Source of the DNA: Pollutibacter sp044353505
GTDB taxonomy: Bacteria; Bacteroidota; Bacteroidia; Chitinophagales; Chitinophagaceae
Direction: 5' to 3'
DNA: 64,000 nt
NCBI GenBank assembly: GCA_044353505.1
Contig: JBILBU010000008.1
Coordinates: 1 to 64,000, forward strand
Shown in pieces: positions 50,983 to 59,729 of the stretch. Position 1 is the stretch's first letter, and every line of letters begins with the position of its first letter. Under the pieces are notes generated by a model. The model searched no databases and was not told where the DNA came from. It saw only the letters and a program-made list of their open reading frames with translations. A program made the position numbers and the translations under genes.

Positions 50983-53493
50983 ATGGCTAAATCAAAATTT
51001 GTAGTTGATATCGAGAGTGAATCTGGCGTTTCTGGTCAGTATAAAAGCTGGTTTCTGGATTATGCTTCATATGTGATTTTGGAACGAGCAGTTCCAGAAA
51101 TTGCAGATGGTGTTAAGCCTGTTCAGCGCAGGATTCTTCATGCGATGAAGGAGATGGATGACGGCAGACTAAATAAGGCGGCAAACATCATCGGACAAAC
51201 CATGCAGTATCATCCACATGGAGATGCGAGTATACAAGATGCATTGGTCAATCTGGGTCAAAAAGATTTGCTTGTTGAAACACAAGGAAACTGGGGTGAT
51301 GTTAGAACAGGAGATGATGCGGCTGCTGCAAGATATATTGAAGCCCGTCTCAGCAAATTTGCATTAGAGGTTGCTTTCAATGCCAAAACAACTCAGTGGC
51401 AGTTGAGTTATGATGGCAGAAAAAAGGAGCCGATAAATTTGCCAATGAAGTTTCCTCTGCTGCTTGCACAAGGTGCAGAAGGGATTGCAGTGGGATTGTC
51501 TACCAAAATACTTCCTCACAATTTCAATGAACTGATTGATGCTTCAATCAAGCACCTCAAAGGAAAAAAGTTTGAACTATTTCCCGATTTTCAAACTGGT
51601 GGTATGATTGATGTTGCCAATTATAACGATGGGAAAAGAGGTGGTAGAATTCGTTGTAGGGCGCACATGCAAGAGTTTGATAAAAAAAGTATTTCCATCA
51701 AAGATGTTCCTTATGGAGTAACCACTTCCCAATTGATGGAGTCGATTGTTAAGGCGAACGACCAAGGAAAAATAAAAATTAAAAAAGTTACCGACAACAC
51801 CGCTGCAGAAGTTGAAGTGATTGTAGAACTTGCCGCAGGTATTTCTGCGGATCATACCATTGATGCTTTATACGCATTCACTGATTGTGAGGTGAGTATT
51901 GCGCCTAATGCCTGCGTGATCGTAGAGCAGAAGCCACTTTTTCTCACCGTTGCTGAGTTGCTTCGCATTTCAGCAGACAATACAAAGGAGTTGCTAAGGC
52001 AGGAGCTGGAGATTAGACTCGCTGAGCTCTTGGAGAAATGGCACTTCACTTCACTGGAAAGAATCTTCTTTGAAGAACAGATTTATAAGGAATTAGAAAA
52101 GAAACACCAAGATTGGGATAAGGTGCTGGAGTCAATTCAAAAAGCATTCGATCCTTTTAAAAAATTATTCAAACGAGAGATTTCAAAAGAAGATGTTGTC
52201 AAGCTTACGGAAAAGCCTGTTCGCCGAATATATAAGCTTGATATTGATGAGCTCAATGCCCAAATCAAGGGAATTGAAGTTGAAATAAAAGAAACGAAAA
52301 ACCACTTGGCCAATCTTACGGAGTATGCAATCGCTTACTACCAAGGGTTACAGGATAAATATGGTAAGGGCAAGGAGCGAAAGACTGAAATCAAGCCTTT
52401 TGATGTCATACAAGCGAGGGATGTTGCAATAGCCAATGTCAGGTTATACATGAACAGGGCTGAAGGGTTCATTGGTACCAGCTTAAAAAAAGATGAATTT
52501 GTAGCAGAGTGTTCAGATCTTGATGACATCATCGTTTTTGCAAGAAGAGGAATAATGAAAGTGGTGAAGGTGGACGATAAGGCCTATATCGGTAAGGATA
52601 TTATCTATGCGGCTATCTTTCAAAAAAATGATGATCGGTTTACCTATAACATGATTTATTCAGATGGTGAAACTGGCATATCCTATGCCAAACGTTTCAA
52701 TGTTACAGGGATTACACGTGATAAAGAGTACGACCTAACAAAGGGCTCAGACAAATCCAAGGTGAATTATTTCAGTGCAAACGCTAATGGTGAGGCAGAA
52801 TCGGTTATCGTTGTCTTAAGTCCAAATTGCAGCGCCCGAATTAAACAATTGGAATTTTATTTTGAAACCCTTGATATCAAGGGAAGAAGTTCCGTGGGCA
52901 ACCAGGTTACAAAATATCCGATTAAAAATGTTAAAATAAAAGATGCAGGCAAATCTACTTTAGGTGGAAGAGAGCTTTGGTTTGATGATCAGTTCGGCAG
53001 GTTGAATACGGATAGCAAGGGACTATACCTTGGTAGTTTTCAGCCCGAGGATCAACTGCTGGTTTTAAATCGTCAGGGATATTACGAGATAACCAATACT
53101 GAAGTCAACCAACGCTTTGATGTAGACAAGTTGATGAAGATTGAAAAATTCGATCCAAAGAAAATTGTCACTGCAGTATATCTTGATCACGAAAAACTAC
53201 AGTTTAATGTGAAGCGTTTTAAAATTGAAACTACCACGCTGAACAATAAATTTTATTTTATAAAAGAAACTGAAGGCAATTATGTTGAAGCCATTTCTAC
53301 TGCAGCAAGTCCGGTTGCAGTTATTCGTTCTGGCCGCGGTACTCAGGCGAGAGAGTCAAAAGTTAAAGTGGGTGACTTTGTTGAGGTAATGGGATGGAAG
53401 GCCTTGGGCAATAAACTGACTGACTTTACCAAAAGCACAGAAATTAAATGGCTGGAGGATGAAGCAGGGAAAAAACAGGCGGAACTTTTTTAG
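50983..53493 (+). CDS. parC: DNA topoisomerase IV subunit A
   Basis: The DNA-cleaving subunit. The 836-residue product starts at ATG 50983 (MAKSKFVVDIESESGVSG); the frame is open 51 bases further, overlapping the DUF1835 gene. The core motifs are YASYVILERAVPEIADGVKPVQRRIL, QYHPHGDASIQDALV, and GDDAAAARYIEARLS with the cleavage Tyr. The C-terminal region after about residue 500 is a degenerate beta-pinwheel (IIVFARRGIMKVVKVDDKAYIG) and lacks a full GyrA-box, in agreement with ParC. Confidence 0.94.
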   Translation: MAKSKFVVDIESESGVSGQYKSWFLDYASYVILERAVPEIADGVKPVQRRILHAMKEMDDGRLNKAANIIGQTMQYHPHGDASIQDALVNLGQKDLLVETQGNWGDVRTGDDAAAARYIEARLSKFALEVAFNAKTTQWQLSYDGRKKEPINLPMKFPLLLAQGAEGIAVGLSTKILPHNFNELIDASIKHLKGKKFELFPDFQTGGMIDVANYNDGKRGGRIRCRAHMQEFDKKSISIKDVPYGVTTSQLMESIVKANDQGKIKIKKVTDNTAAEVEVIVELAAGISADHTIDALYAFTDCEVSIAPNACVIVEQKPLFLTVAELLRISADNTKELLRQELEIRLAELLEKWHFTSLERIFFEEQIYKELEKKHQDWDKVLESIQKAFDPFKKLFKREISKEDVVKLTEKPVRRIYKLDIDELNAQIKGIEVEIKETKNHLANLTEYAIAYYQGLQDKYGKGKERKTEIKPFDVIQARDVAIANVRLYMNRAEGFIGTSLKKDEFVAECSDLDDIIVFARRGIMKVVKVDDKAYIGKDIIYAAIFQKNDDRFTYNMIYSDGETGISYAKRFNVTGITRDKEYDLTKGSDKSKVNYFSANANGEAESVIVVLSPNCSARIKQLEFYFETLDIKGRSSVGNQVTKYPIKNVKIKDAGKSTLGGRELWFDDQFGRLNTDSKGLYLGSFQPEDQLLVLNRQGYYEITNTEVNQRFDVDKLMKIEKFDPKKIVTAVYLDHEKLQFNVKRFKIETTTLNNKFYFIKETEGNYVEAISTAASPVAVIRSGRGTQARESKVKVGDFVEVMGWKALGNKLTDFTKSTEIKWLEDEAGKKQAELF

Positions 53494-53541
53494 GATATTG
53501 CATGAGCATAGGCATGGGTTAACGGATTGCCGACTATGCCC

Positions 53542-53549
53542 TATATTTG
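53542..53549 (+). promoter_or_regulatory. -7 box of the accD-smpB unit
   Basis: TATATTTG matches TAnnTTTG exactly, 68 bases before the accD ATG. The -33 region (GTTA about 20 bases upstream) is weak. Confidence 0.5.
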
Positions 53550-53617
53550 TACAGTGTTTGTTTATAAAGTGATGTTGACATCGTGGGGATGGATATTTTT
53601 TAACACAATCGGTTCAA

Positions 53618-54535
53618 ATGCCTCTTAATCAAGAAGACGAATTTAGTGCTCAGTTTTCAGGCTCACTGCCTGAGCAGGAAACCACTTCAAATAGCTGGTT
53701 TAAACGTGGGAAGAGGGGTATAAGTACAACCACCTCAGAAAAGAAGGAAGCTCCAGATGGTTTGTGGACCAAATGTCCTGATTGCAAGTATACTTGCACA
53801 ACCTTGGAGCTGAAGGAAAACCTTTCTGTTTGTCCACAATGCAACCATCACCACAGAATTGGGAGCGAAGAGTACTTTGATATCCTTTTTGATGATCATG
53901 CGCATACTGAACTCTTTGCAGAGGTCAGGTCGGTCGATTTCCTTGGTTTTAACGACCTTAAACCCTATAAAAAACGATTGGTTGAAGCATATAACAAGAC
54001 AGGATTGCACGACTCAATTACTTCATCCGTTGGGAAAGTAGGTGGGCGTGACCTCTTGGTGTGTTGCATGGACTTCAATTTCATTGGAGGATCTTTGGGT
54101 AGTGTAATGGGTGAGAAGATTGCCAGATCGGCAGATTACTGTCTTGAGCATAGGATACCGCTTATGATCATCAGTAAGAGTGGTGGAGCCCGAATGATGG
54201 AAAGTGCGTTTTCGTTGATGCAGCTCCCCAAAACGCTAGGAAAGATAAGCCGGCTTGCAGTTGCTGGCATCCCATATATCTCCCTTTGTACCGATCCTAC
54301 CTATGGTGGAACAACCGCTTCATTTGCTATGGTTGGTGATATCAATATAGGGGAGCCCAGGGCCATGATTGGTTTTGCAGGTCCACGGGTTATCAAAGAA
54401 ACAATCAAAAGAGATCTTCCAGAAGGGTTTCAGACCTCTGAATTTGTCATGGAGCATGGATTTCTCGATATGATTGTTGGTCGTAAGGAGCTGAAAGAAC
54501 GTATTTCAGTTCTTCTTGGACTTTTTGCAGGATAA
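53618..54535 (+). CDS. accD: Acetyl-CoA carboxylase carboxyltransferase, beta subunit
   Basis: Beta half of the carboxyltransferase that makes malonyl-CoA for fatty acid synthesis. The 305-residue protein has an N-terminal zinc ribbon (CPDCKYTC...CPQCNHHHRI, residues about 50-80) and the crotonase-fold core (GGSLGSVMGEKIARSADYCLEHRIPLMIISKSGGARM, DPTYGGTTASFAMVGDINIGEP). The first 45 residues are an extra, low-complexity stretch. It precedes smpB by 29 bases. Confidence 0.96.
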   Translation: MPLNQEDEFSAQFSGSLPEQETTSNSWFKRGKRGISTTTSEKKEAPDGLWTKCPDCKYTCTTLELKENLSVCPQCNHHHRIGSEEYFDILFDDHAHTELFAEVRSVDFLGFNDLKPYKKRLVEAYNKTGLHDSITSSVGKVGGRDLLVCCMDFNFIGGSLGSVMGEKIARSADYCLEHRIPLMIISKSGGARMMESAFSLMQLPKTLGKISRLAVAGIPYISLCTDPTYGGTTASFAMVGDINIGEPRAMIGFAGPRVIKETIKRDLPEGFQTSEFVMEHGFLDMIVGRKELKERISVLLGLFAG

Positions 54536-54564
54536 TTTTTCAAAAAGGGTTCTTCCCTTGAATT

Positions 54565-54999
54565 ATGGAAATCAGGAATAAAAGTGCAACATTCGAGTAT
54601 TTCATCGATGATAAATTCGATGCTGGGATGATATTGACCGGAACTGAAGTCAAGGCCTTGCGCGATGGTCGAGTTAGTTTTAATGATAGCTATTGTCTCA
54701 TCGATCACAACGAACTATACATCAAGGGCCTTCATATCTCTCCCTATGAGTTTGGCAGTTATGCCAACCATCCTCCTTTGAGAGACCGAAAGCTTCTTCT
54801 CAAGAAAAAAGAGTTGAACAGGATCATACAGAAACTCAAGGAAAAGGGACTCACCATTGTGCCCTTGAAAATATATTTTAATGAACGGGGTTTTGCAAAG
54901 ATCCAAATTGGTCTAGGGAAAGGGAAAAAGCTGTACGACAAACGCGATAGCATTAAACAGCGTGAGTCAGAGCGAGAAATCAAAAGATATCTCAAATAG
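54565..54999 (+). CDS. smpB: SsrA-binding protein SmpB
   Basis: SmpB carries tmRNA to stalled ribosomes for trans-translation. The 144-residue protein has IRNKSATFEYFIDDKFDAGMILTGTEVKALRDG, the GLHISPYEFGSYANH segment and the C-terminal basic tail RDSIKQRESEREIKRYLK that enters the mRNA channel. The ssrA RNA gene is not seen here. It lies just upstream of the trp leader; no terminator sits between its stop and the leader ORF. Confidence 0.97.
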   Translation: MEIRNKSATFEYFIDDKFDAGMILTGTEVKALRDGRVSFNDSYCLIDHNELYIKGLHISPYEFGSYANHPPLRDRKLLLKKKELNRIIQKLKEKGLTIVPLKIYFNERGFAKIQIGLGKGKKLYDKRDSIKQRESEREIKRYLK

Positions 55000-55035
55000 C
55001 CATTTTGCCATCGATTGTCCAACTTTTGCATGTTT

Positions 55036-55067
55036 TTTGGAATTCTTGCTATTTTTTCTGAAATTTG
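55036..55067 (+). promoter_or_regulatory. Candidate promoter of the trp-his leader
   Basis: TTTG (55036-55039), exactly 20 bases, then GAAATTTG (55060-55067, one mismatch to TAnnTTTG). The leader-peptide ATG follows 5 bases later, so the RNA would start next to that codon. Confidence 0.5.
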
Positions 55068-55072
55068 ACTAA

Positions 55073-55126
55073 ATGAAATCTAATCAAACAAACTACGGCT
55101 GGCACGTTATACCTTTTCAGGGGTAG
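55073..55126 (+). CDS. trp-his operon leader peptide with adjacent Trp and His codons
   Basis: A 17-codon ORF, MKSNQTNYGWHVIPFQG, ending in TAG at 55124-55126. The only Trp codon (55100-55102) is directly followed by the only His codon (55103-55105). The G run 55120-55123 at the end of the ORF can pair with the CCCC of the terminator's left arm (55156-55159), so a ribosome at the stop codon would cover it and a ribosome stalled at Trp or His would leave it free. This is the layout of a transcription attenuator. Bacteroidota trp leaders of this kind (the bacteroid-trp RNA motif) usually carry consecutive Trp codons; a Trp-His pair is unusual and fits the mixed operon downstream. Confidence 0.68.
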   Translation: MKSNQTNYGWHVIPFQG

Positions 55127-55184
55127 GCCTATGTTATTTGTTCACATAAGTAAAGCCCCGATATATTCATCGGGGCTTTTATTT
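55120..55184 (+). promoter_or_regulatory. Attenuator region: antiterminator strand and terminator before trpE
   Basis: The terminator is a perfect 11-bp stem, AAAGCCCCGAT (55152-55162) with ATCGGGGCTTT (55169-55179), loop ATATTC, then a T-rich tract. It ends 21 bases before the trpE ATG, and no promoter box fits in between, so it must regulate trpE. Competing pairings for the left arm are GGGGT (55120-55124) with GCCCC (55155-55159), or GGC (55126-55128) with GCC plus TATGT/ACATA (55130-55134 with 55144-55148). Confidence 0.75.
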
Positions 55185-55199
55185 TAAATTAATTCCGAA

Positions 55200-56675
55200 A
55201 TGGAAAATATGAAACAGGTTAATGTTAAGACTACAGTCCGAAAAATGGCTGCAGATCTTTTTACTCCCGTTGGAATCTACCTGAGGTTAAGGGATCGATT
55301 CCGAGATACCATCTTACTTGAGAGTACAGACCATCATACTGCAGAGAATAGTTTTTCTTTTATTGCCATCAATGCTATTGGTGGTATTGAAATCTCATCT
55401 GATAACAAGGTTGAGTATAAGTACCCAGGGATGTTGCCCCAACAAATTGGTCTTGGAAAAGATGCCTCCGTTCCCGACTTGGTGTGGTCTTATATGCAGG
55501 GGTACAATGTGGAGGCCGGAGAAAAGCAACTCAAGTTTGCGCAGGGTTTATTTGGCTACACAGCCTATGACGCAATTCCTTTTTTTGAAACAATTGAGTT
55601 CAATAAAAAGCCCTACCGCGTCAAGCAAAATAATGATGTTATTGAGGATCAGATTGATCAAGCAATTCCATTGATGAGGTATCGCTTCTATCAGTATGTT
55701 ATTGCAATAGATCATTTTAGAGATGAGTTGTATCTGCTGGAAAATCATATACCTGGTTTGCCCGGAAATAAGCAATTGGTTGAAGAGGTGATCTTGAGTA
55801 GGGATCTTCCTCAATATCCGTTTGAGACAACTGGTACAGAGACTTCCAATCTTACTGATCAAGAGTACCTTGAAATGGTTAAGAAAGGGATTGCCCACTG
55901 TTTCAGAGGCGACGTTTTTCAGATTGTTTTGAGCCGCAGATTTGAGCAGTCCTTTAAAGGGGATGAGTTCAATGTATACCGTGCACTGCGCATGATCAAT
56001 CCATCTCCATATCTTTTCTTCTTCGATTACGGGGATTATAAATTGATGGGTTCATCACCAGAGAGTCAGTTGATTATCGCTAATGGTAAAGCCATCGTTC
56101 ATCCAATTGCCGGTACATTCAAGAGAACAGGTGATGATACAGTAGACCGAAAAGAAGCAGAACGTTTACTAGAAGATCCAAAAGAAAATGCAGAGCATGT
56201 TATGTTGGTGGATTTGGCTAGAAATGATCTAAGTCGGGTTTGTGAAAAAGTTGAAGTCGCACAATATCGTCAAGTGAAATATTATTCGCATGTTATTCAT
56301 CTTGTCAGTGAGGTGGTGGCCAATGTGAAAAAGGATTCGAATCCGGTGATGCTGATGGCCAAAACATTTCCTGCGGGCACCTTGAGTGGGGCTCCTAAGT
56401 TTCGTGCCATGCAACTCATCGATCAATACGAGAAAACATCCAGGTCTTTTTATGGAGGCGCAATCGGCTATATGGGATTTGATGGTTCTTCCAATCAGGC
56501 TATCTTGATTCGGAGCTTCCTCAGTAAGAACAATACCCTTTTTTATCAGGCCGGTGCAGGGGTGGTGGCCTCCAGTGTTCCTGAAAGTGAATTGCAAGAA
56601 GTGAACAATAAACTTGGGGCCTTAAAAAAGGCAGTGCTTTATGCTAGCGAAATAAATGTTGACAGGTCAAAATAA
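55200..56675 (+). CDS. trpE: Anthranilate synthase component I
   Basis: TrpE converts chorismate to anthranilate with ammonia from TrpG. The 491-residue protein (ATG 55200; ATG 55209 is an alternative) has an N-terminal feedback domain with LLES, the Trp-binding element, near residue 39, and a C-terminal chorismate-binding domain: FQIVLSRRFEQ, GSSPESQL, HPIAGTFKRTGDD, DLARNDLSRVC and FPAGTLSGAPKFRAMQLI. It is the first structural gene after the attenuator. Confidence 0.96.
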   Translation: MENMKQVNVKTTVRKMAADLFTPVGIYLRLRDRFRDTILLESTDHHTAENSFSFIAINAIGGIEISSDNKVEYKYPGMLPQQIGLGKDASVPDLVWSYMQGYNVEAGEKQLKFAQGLFGYTAYDAIPFFETIEFNKKPYRVKQNNDVIEDQIDQAIPLMRYRFYQYVIAIDHFRDELYLLENHIPGLPGNKQLVEEVILSRDLPQYPFETTGTETSNLTDQEYLEMVKKGIAHCFRGDVFQIVLSRRFEQSFKGDEFNVYRALRMINPSPYLFFFDYGDYKLMGSSPESQLIIANGKAIVHPIAGTFKRTGDDTVDRKEAERLLEDPKENAEHVMLVDLARNDLSRVCEKVEVAQYRQVKYYSHVIHLVSEVVANVKKDSNPVMLMAKTFPAGTLSGAPKFRAMQLIDQYEKTSRSFYGGAIGYMGFDGSSNQAILIRSFLSKNNTLFYQAGAGVVASSVPESELQEVNNKLGALKKAVLYASEINVDRSK

Positions 56676-56686
56676 AATAATACATA

Positions 56687-57295
56687 ATGCCTTTGAAAAA
56701 ATTACTGGTACTTGATAATTACGATTCCTTTACGTACAACCTGGTTCATCTTGCTCTTGAAATATTAGGGGAAGGGGTTGATGTATTTAGAAACGATGAA
56801 ATATCCATCGAGGATGCTGGGAACTACGAAAAAATTCTTCTTTCGCCTGGTCCGGGTATCCCAGAAGAGGCGGGAATTTTGTTGCCACTGATCAGAGCCT
56901 ATGCACCAAGTCGTTCCATGCTCGGAGTATGTTTAGGACATCAGGCAATCGGAGAGGCGTTTGGTGGACAATTGTCAAATCTTTCATCTGTGTATCATGG
57001 AGTCTCAACTCCAATAACAATAGATCGCAGCATTAACGAATCTTCATTTCACAATGATTGGTTTTTGAATTTGGAGAGCCCTCTTCAGGTTGGTCGGTAT
57101 CACAGTTGGGTAGTTAAAGATGAAGGATTTCCAGCTGAGCTTGAAGTTACTTCTAGGGATGACAAAGGGATGATCATGTCTCTTCGTCACAGAAAATTTG
57201 ATGTTCAAGGTGTACAATTTCATCCTGAAAGTGTGCTGACACCAGAGGGTAAAACCATGTTATACAACTGGTTAAATAATAAGGCTGTCCTATAA
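56687..57295 (+). CDS. trpG: Anthranilate synthase component II (glutamine amidotransferase)
   Basis: TrpG releases ammonia from glutamine for TrpE. The 202-residue class I amidotransferase opens LLVLDNYDSFTYNLVHL, has the nucleophile Cys in GVCLGHQAIGEAFGG and the His/Glu pair in VQFHPESVLTPEG. It could also serve p-aminobenzoate synthesis, as in some bacteria, but its place between trpE and trpD makes TrpG the clear call. The gap to trpE is 11 bases. Confidence 0.95.
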   Translation: MPLKKLLVLDNYDSFTYNLVHLALEILGEGVDVFRNDEISIEDAGNYEKILLSPGPGIPEEAGILLPLIRAYAPSRSMLGVCLGHQAIGEAFGGQLSNLSSVYHGVSTPITIDRSINESSFHNDWFLNLESPLQVGRYHSWVVKDEGFPAELEVTSRDDKGMIMSLRHRKFDVQGVQFHPESVLTPEGKTMLYNWLNNKAVL

Positions 57296-57306
57296 ATTAT
57301 AGAAAA

Positions 57307-58302
57307 ATGAAACAAATTCTAAATTATTTATTTGAGCATAAAGTACTTTCGCGTGCGTATGCAAAGGAGATTATGCTTGATTTAGGTAGAGGGAAATTTA
57401 ATGATCACGAATTAAGTGCCTTGATGACTGTCTTTCTAATGCGCAGCATTGCTCTTTCTGAGCTACAAGGATTCCGCGACGCTTTGTTGGAGCTTGCAGT
57501 GCCTATTAGTTTTGAGGAGCGTAAGGTGATGGATATCGTAGGAACTGGTGGAGATGGAAAAAACACCTTCAATATTTCTACACTTTCATGTTTTATAGTT
57601 GCGGGTGCAGGTCAGCCTGTTGCCAAACATGGGAGCTACGGTTCAAGCTCCGTGAGTGGAGCTTCAAATTTGATGGATTCTTTAGGCTACAAGTTCAAGA
57701 ATGATGAATCTGTTCTCCGACATGAGATAGACGAAACAAATATGTGCTTTTTGCACGCGCCTTTCTTTCATCCTGCACTCAAAGCTGTTGCACCGATTAG
57801 AAAGAATCTTGAGATAAGAACATTTTTTAATATGCTTGGTCCGATTGTAAATCCGTCTAGCCCATCATTTCAGCTAGTTGGCGTGTATAATCTTGAGATT
57901 GCAAGGATGTATAATTACTTCTTTCAAGGCGAAGCCAGGAAGTATGCAATCATTCATTCTTTGGATGGCTATGATGAGATCTCTCTAACTGCAGATGTCA
58001 AATCTTTTTCTCCGGCTGGCGAAAAAATATATTCTCCAGAAGAACTTTCGGGACTTAGAATTGATGGTGCTGATATTTATGGGGGAGAGTCTGTACAGGA
58101 AGCCTCTTCAATATTTATGAAAATTCTTCAAGGGGAAGGAAGCCCCTCCCAAAATGCGGTTGTCATATCAAATGCGGCAATGGCACTTTCTCTTACCGAT
58201 GATTTTGGTGATTATCAGTCGGCAAGGGATGCTGCAAAAGAAAGTCTTGAATCTGGTAAGGCCTATGCGACACTTAAACAATTATTGGCTCTCCAAGCTT
58301 AA
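57307..58302 (+). CDS. trpD: Anthranilate phosphoribosyltransferase
   Basis: Attaches phosphoribosyl from PRPP to anthranilate. The 331-residue protein has the family motifs DIVGTGGDGKNTFNISTLS (PRPP and metal binding), KHGSYGSSSVSGASNLMDSLGY and FHPALKAVAPIRKNLEIRTFFNMLGPIVNP. Note that KHGSYGSSS replaces the commoner KHGNRSVSS, a modest variation. It sits between trpG and trpC with short spacers. Confidence 0.96.
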   Translation: MKQILNYLFEHKVLSRAYAKEIMLDLGRGKFNDHELSALMTVFLMRSIALSELQGFRDALLELAVPISFEERKVMDIVGTGGDGKNTFNISTLSCFIVAGAGQPVAKHGSYGSSSVSGASNLMDSLGYKFKNDESVLRHEIDETNMCFLHAPFFHPALKAVAPIRKNLEIRTFFNMLGPIVNPSSPSFQLVGVYNLEIARMYNYFFQGEARKYAIIHSLDGYDEISLTADVKSFSPAGEKIYSPEELSGLRIDGADIYGGESVQEASSIFMKILQGEGSPSQNAVVISNAAMALSLTDDFGDYQSARDAAKESLESGKAYATLKQLLALQA

Positions 58303-58307
58303 ATGAA

Positions 58308-59087
58308 ATGAACATATTAGATACCATAATTGAACAAAAAAGGGTAGAGGTTTCTGAAAGAAAGCTTAGGGTTGCTTTATCTGATCTTCAGCAAACACCC
58401 TATTATTCAAGAAATACATATTCGTTGGTCAGCAAGTTGAAAGACGCAGATGCTACAGGCATAATTGCAGAATTCAAGCGAAAATCACCTTCAAAGGGTA
58501 TAATTAATGATCAAGCTGATGTTGTTCAAGTTACAACTGCTTATCAGGATGCAGGGGCATCTGCAGTTTCTGTATTGACCGATGAATCTTTTTTTGGTGG
58601 ATCTGATGCTGATTTGCTTGCCATCAGGCCATACCTTAAAATTCCAATTCTAAGAAAAGAGTTCATCGTTGATCAATACCAGATTCATGAAGCGAAATCA
58701 ATTGGGGCCGACTTAATTCTCTTGATTGCAGCTTGTCTCAGTATAAATGAAGTAAAGGAATTGTCCACTTTAGCCCAATCAATAGGTCTTGAGGTCTTGC
58801 TTGAACTTCATGATGAGGACGAATTGGGTCATGTCTGCGATACGGTTAATCTTGTTGGGATAAACAATCGAAGCCTCAAGACGTTTGATGTAAATATTGA
58901 GAGAAGTTTAATGATGGCAAAGCGGATTCCAGAGGATAAACTAAAGGTGGCTGAAAGTGGGATTGATGATCCAGCTCAAGTGAGGTTGTTTCGGGATAAT
59001 GGCTATGATGCTTTTTTGATTGGTGAAAACTTTATGAAAACAACTAATCCAGGATTAGCGCTAAGTCAGTTTATAGAAAATATCTAA
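58308..59087 (+). CDS. trpC: Indole-3-glycerol-phosphate synthase
   Basis: Closes the indole ring. The 259-residue TIM barrel shows the catalytic IIAEFKRKSPSKG, SVLTDESFFGGSDADL, ILRKEFIVDQYQI and GINNRSLKTFDV, and ends with AESGIDDPAQV. It is a separate gene here, not fused to trpF as in enterobacteria. Its start lies 5 bases after trpD stops. Confidence 0.97.
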   Translation: MNILDTIIEQKRVEVSERKLRVALSDLQQTPYYSRNTYSLVSKLKDADATGIIAEFKRKSPSKGIINDQADVVQVTTAYQDAGASAVSVLTDESFFGGSDADLLAIRPYLKIPILRKEFIVDQYQIHEAKSIGADLILLIAACLSINEVKELSTLAQSIGLEVLLELHDEDELGHVCDTVNLVGINNRSLKTFDVNIERSLMMAKRIPEDKLKVAESGIDDPAQVRLFRDNGYDAFLIGENFMKTTNPGLALSQFIENI

Positions 59088-59089
59088 TC

Positions 59090-59728
59090 ATGAGAATAAA
59101 GGTATGCGGAATGACCAGTATTGTTCAGCTCAAAGAGCTGGAAGAGATGGGTGTGGATTTTGCAGGCCTCATTTTTTATTCACGATCACCAAGATATGCC
59201 ACCCGCGGAGGTCTGACTCCCGAGGTATTGAAGAAAGAAAAGCTTAGGATAAACCGAATTGGAGTTTTTGTTAATGAGACGGTTGAAATGGTGCTAAAGA
59301 CCGTGGATACTTGGAAGCTGGATATGGTTCAGTTGCACGGTGATGAATCTCCAATTTATTGTGAGAAAATCAGTAATCATGTGAACACGATCAAAGCGTT
59401 TAGGGTTAGTGCCGAGGAGAATATCCCCTATAAGGTTTCCCCTTTTACAGAAGCTGCTGATCTTTTTCTCTATGACACCATGGCAAAACAGTACGGCGGT
59501 ACGGGGGAGCAGTTTAACTGGGATCTATTAAACAAAGACAAGCTTACCAAGTCATATTTCCTAAGTGGCGGAATTGGTCCTGATGATCTCGATAAAATCA
59601 AGGACTTTTGTATACATCAAGACAAACTTTTTTCCTTGGATCTCAATAGTAAATTCGAGACTTCTCCTGGTGTTAAGGACATGACTGTTTTAAAACGATT
59701 TGTAGAAAGCATAAAAAAAAACAACTAA
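59090..59728 (+). CDS. trpF: Phosphoribosylanthranilate isomerase
   Basis: An Amadori rearrangement enzyme of the trp pathway. The 212-residue barrel begins MRIKVCGMTSIVQLKELEEMGVDFAGLIFY with the catalytic Cys, has VQLHGDESPIYCE and ends FLSGGIGPDDL...SLDLNSKFETSPGVKD with the catalytic Asp. HisA further down the same operon does the homologous reaction in histidine synthesis; both are present, so this is not a bifunctional PriA-type (HisA/TrpF) arrangement. Confidence 0.96.
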   Translation: MRIKVCGMTSIVQLKELEEMGVDFAGLIFYSRSPRYATRGGLTPEVLKKEKLRINRIGVFVNETVEMVLKTVDTWKLDMVQLHGDESPIYCEKISNHVNTIKAFRVSAEENIPYKVSPFTEAADLFLYDTMAKQYGGTGEQFNWDLLNKDKLTKSYFLSGGIGPDDLDKIKDFCIHQDKLFSLDLNSKFETSPGVKDMTVLKRFVESIKKNN

Positions 59729-59729
59729 G

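Noticed and set aside
55152..55179. Hairpin read as a simple smpB terminator
   Set aside because: It lies about 150 bases after smpB and 21 before trpE, no promoter box fits between it and trpE, and it follows a leader ORF; regulation of trpE explains it better, although it may also stop smpB read-through.
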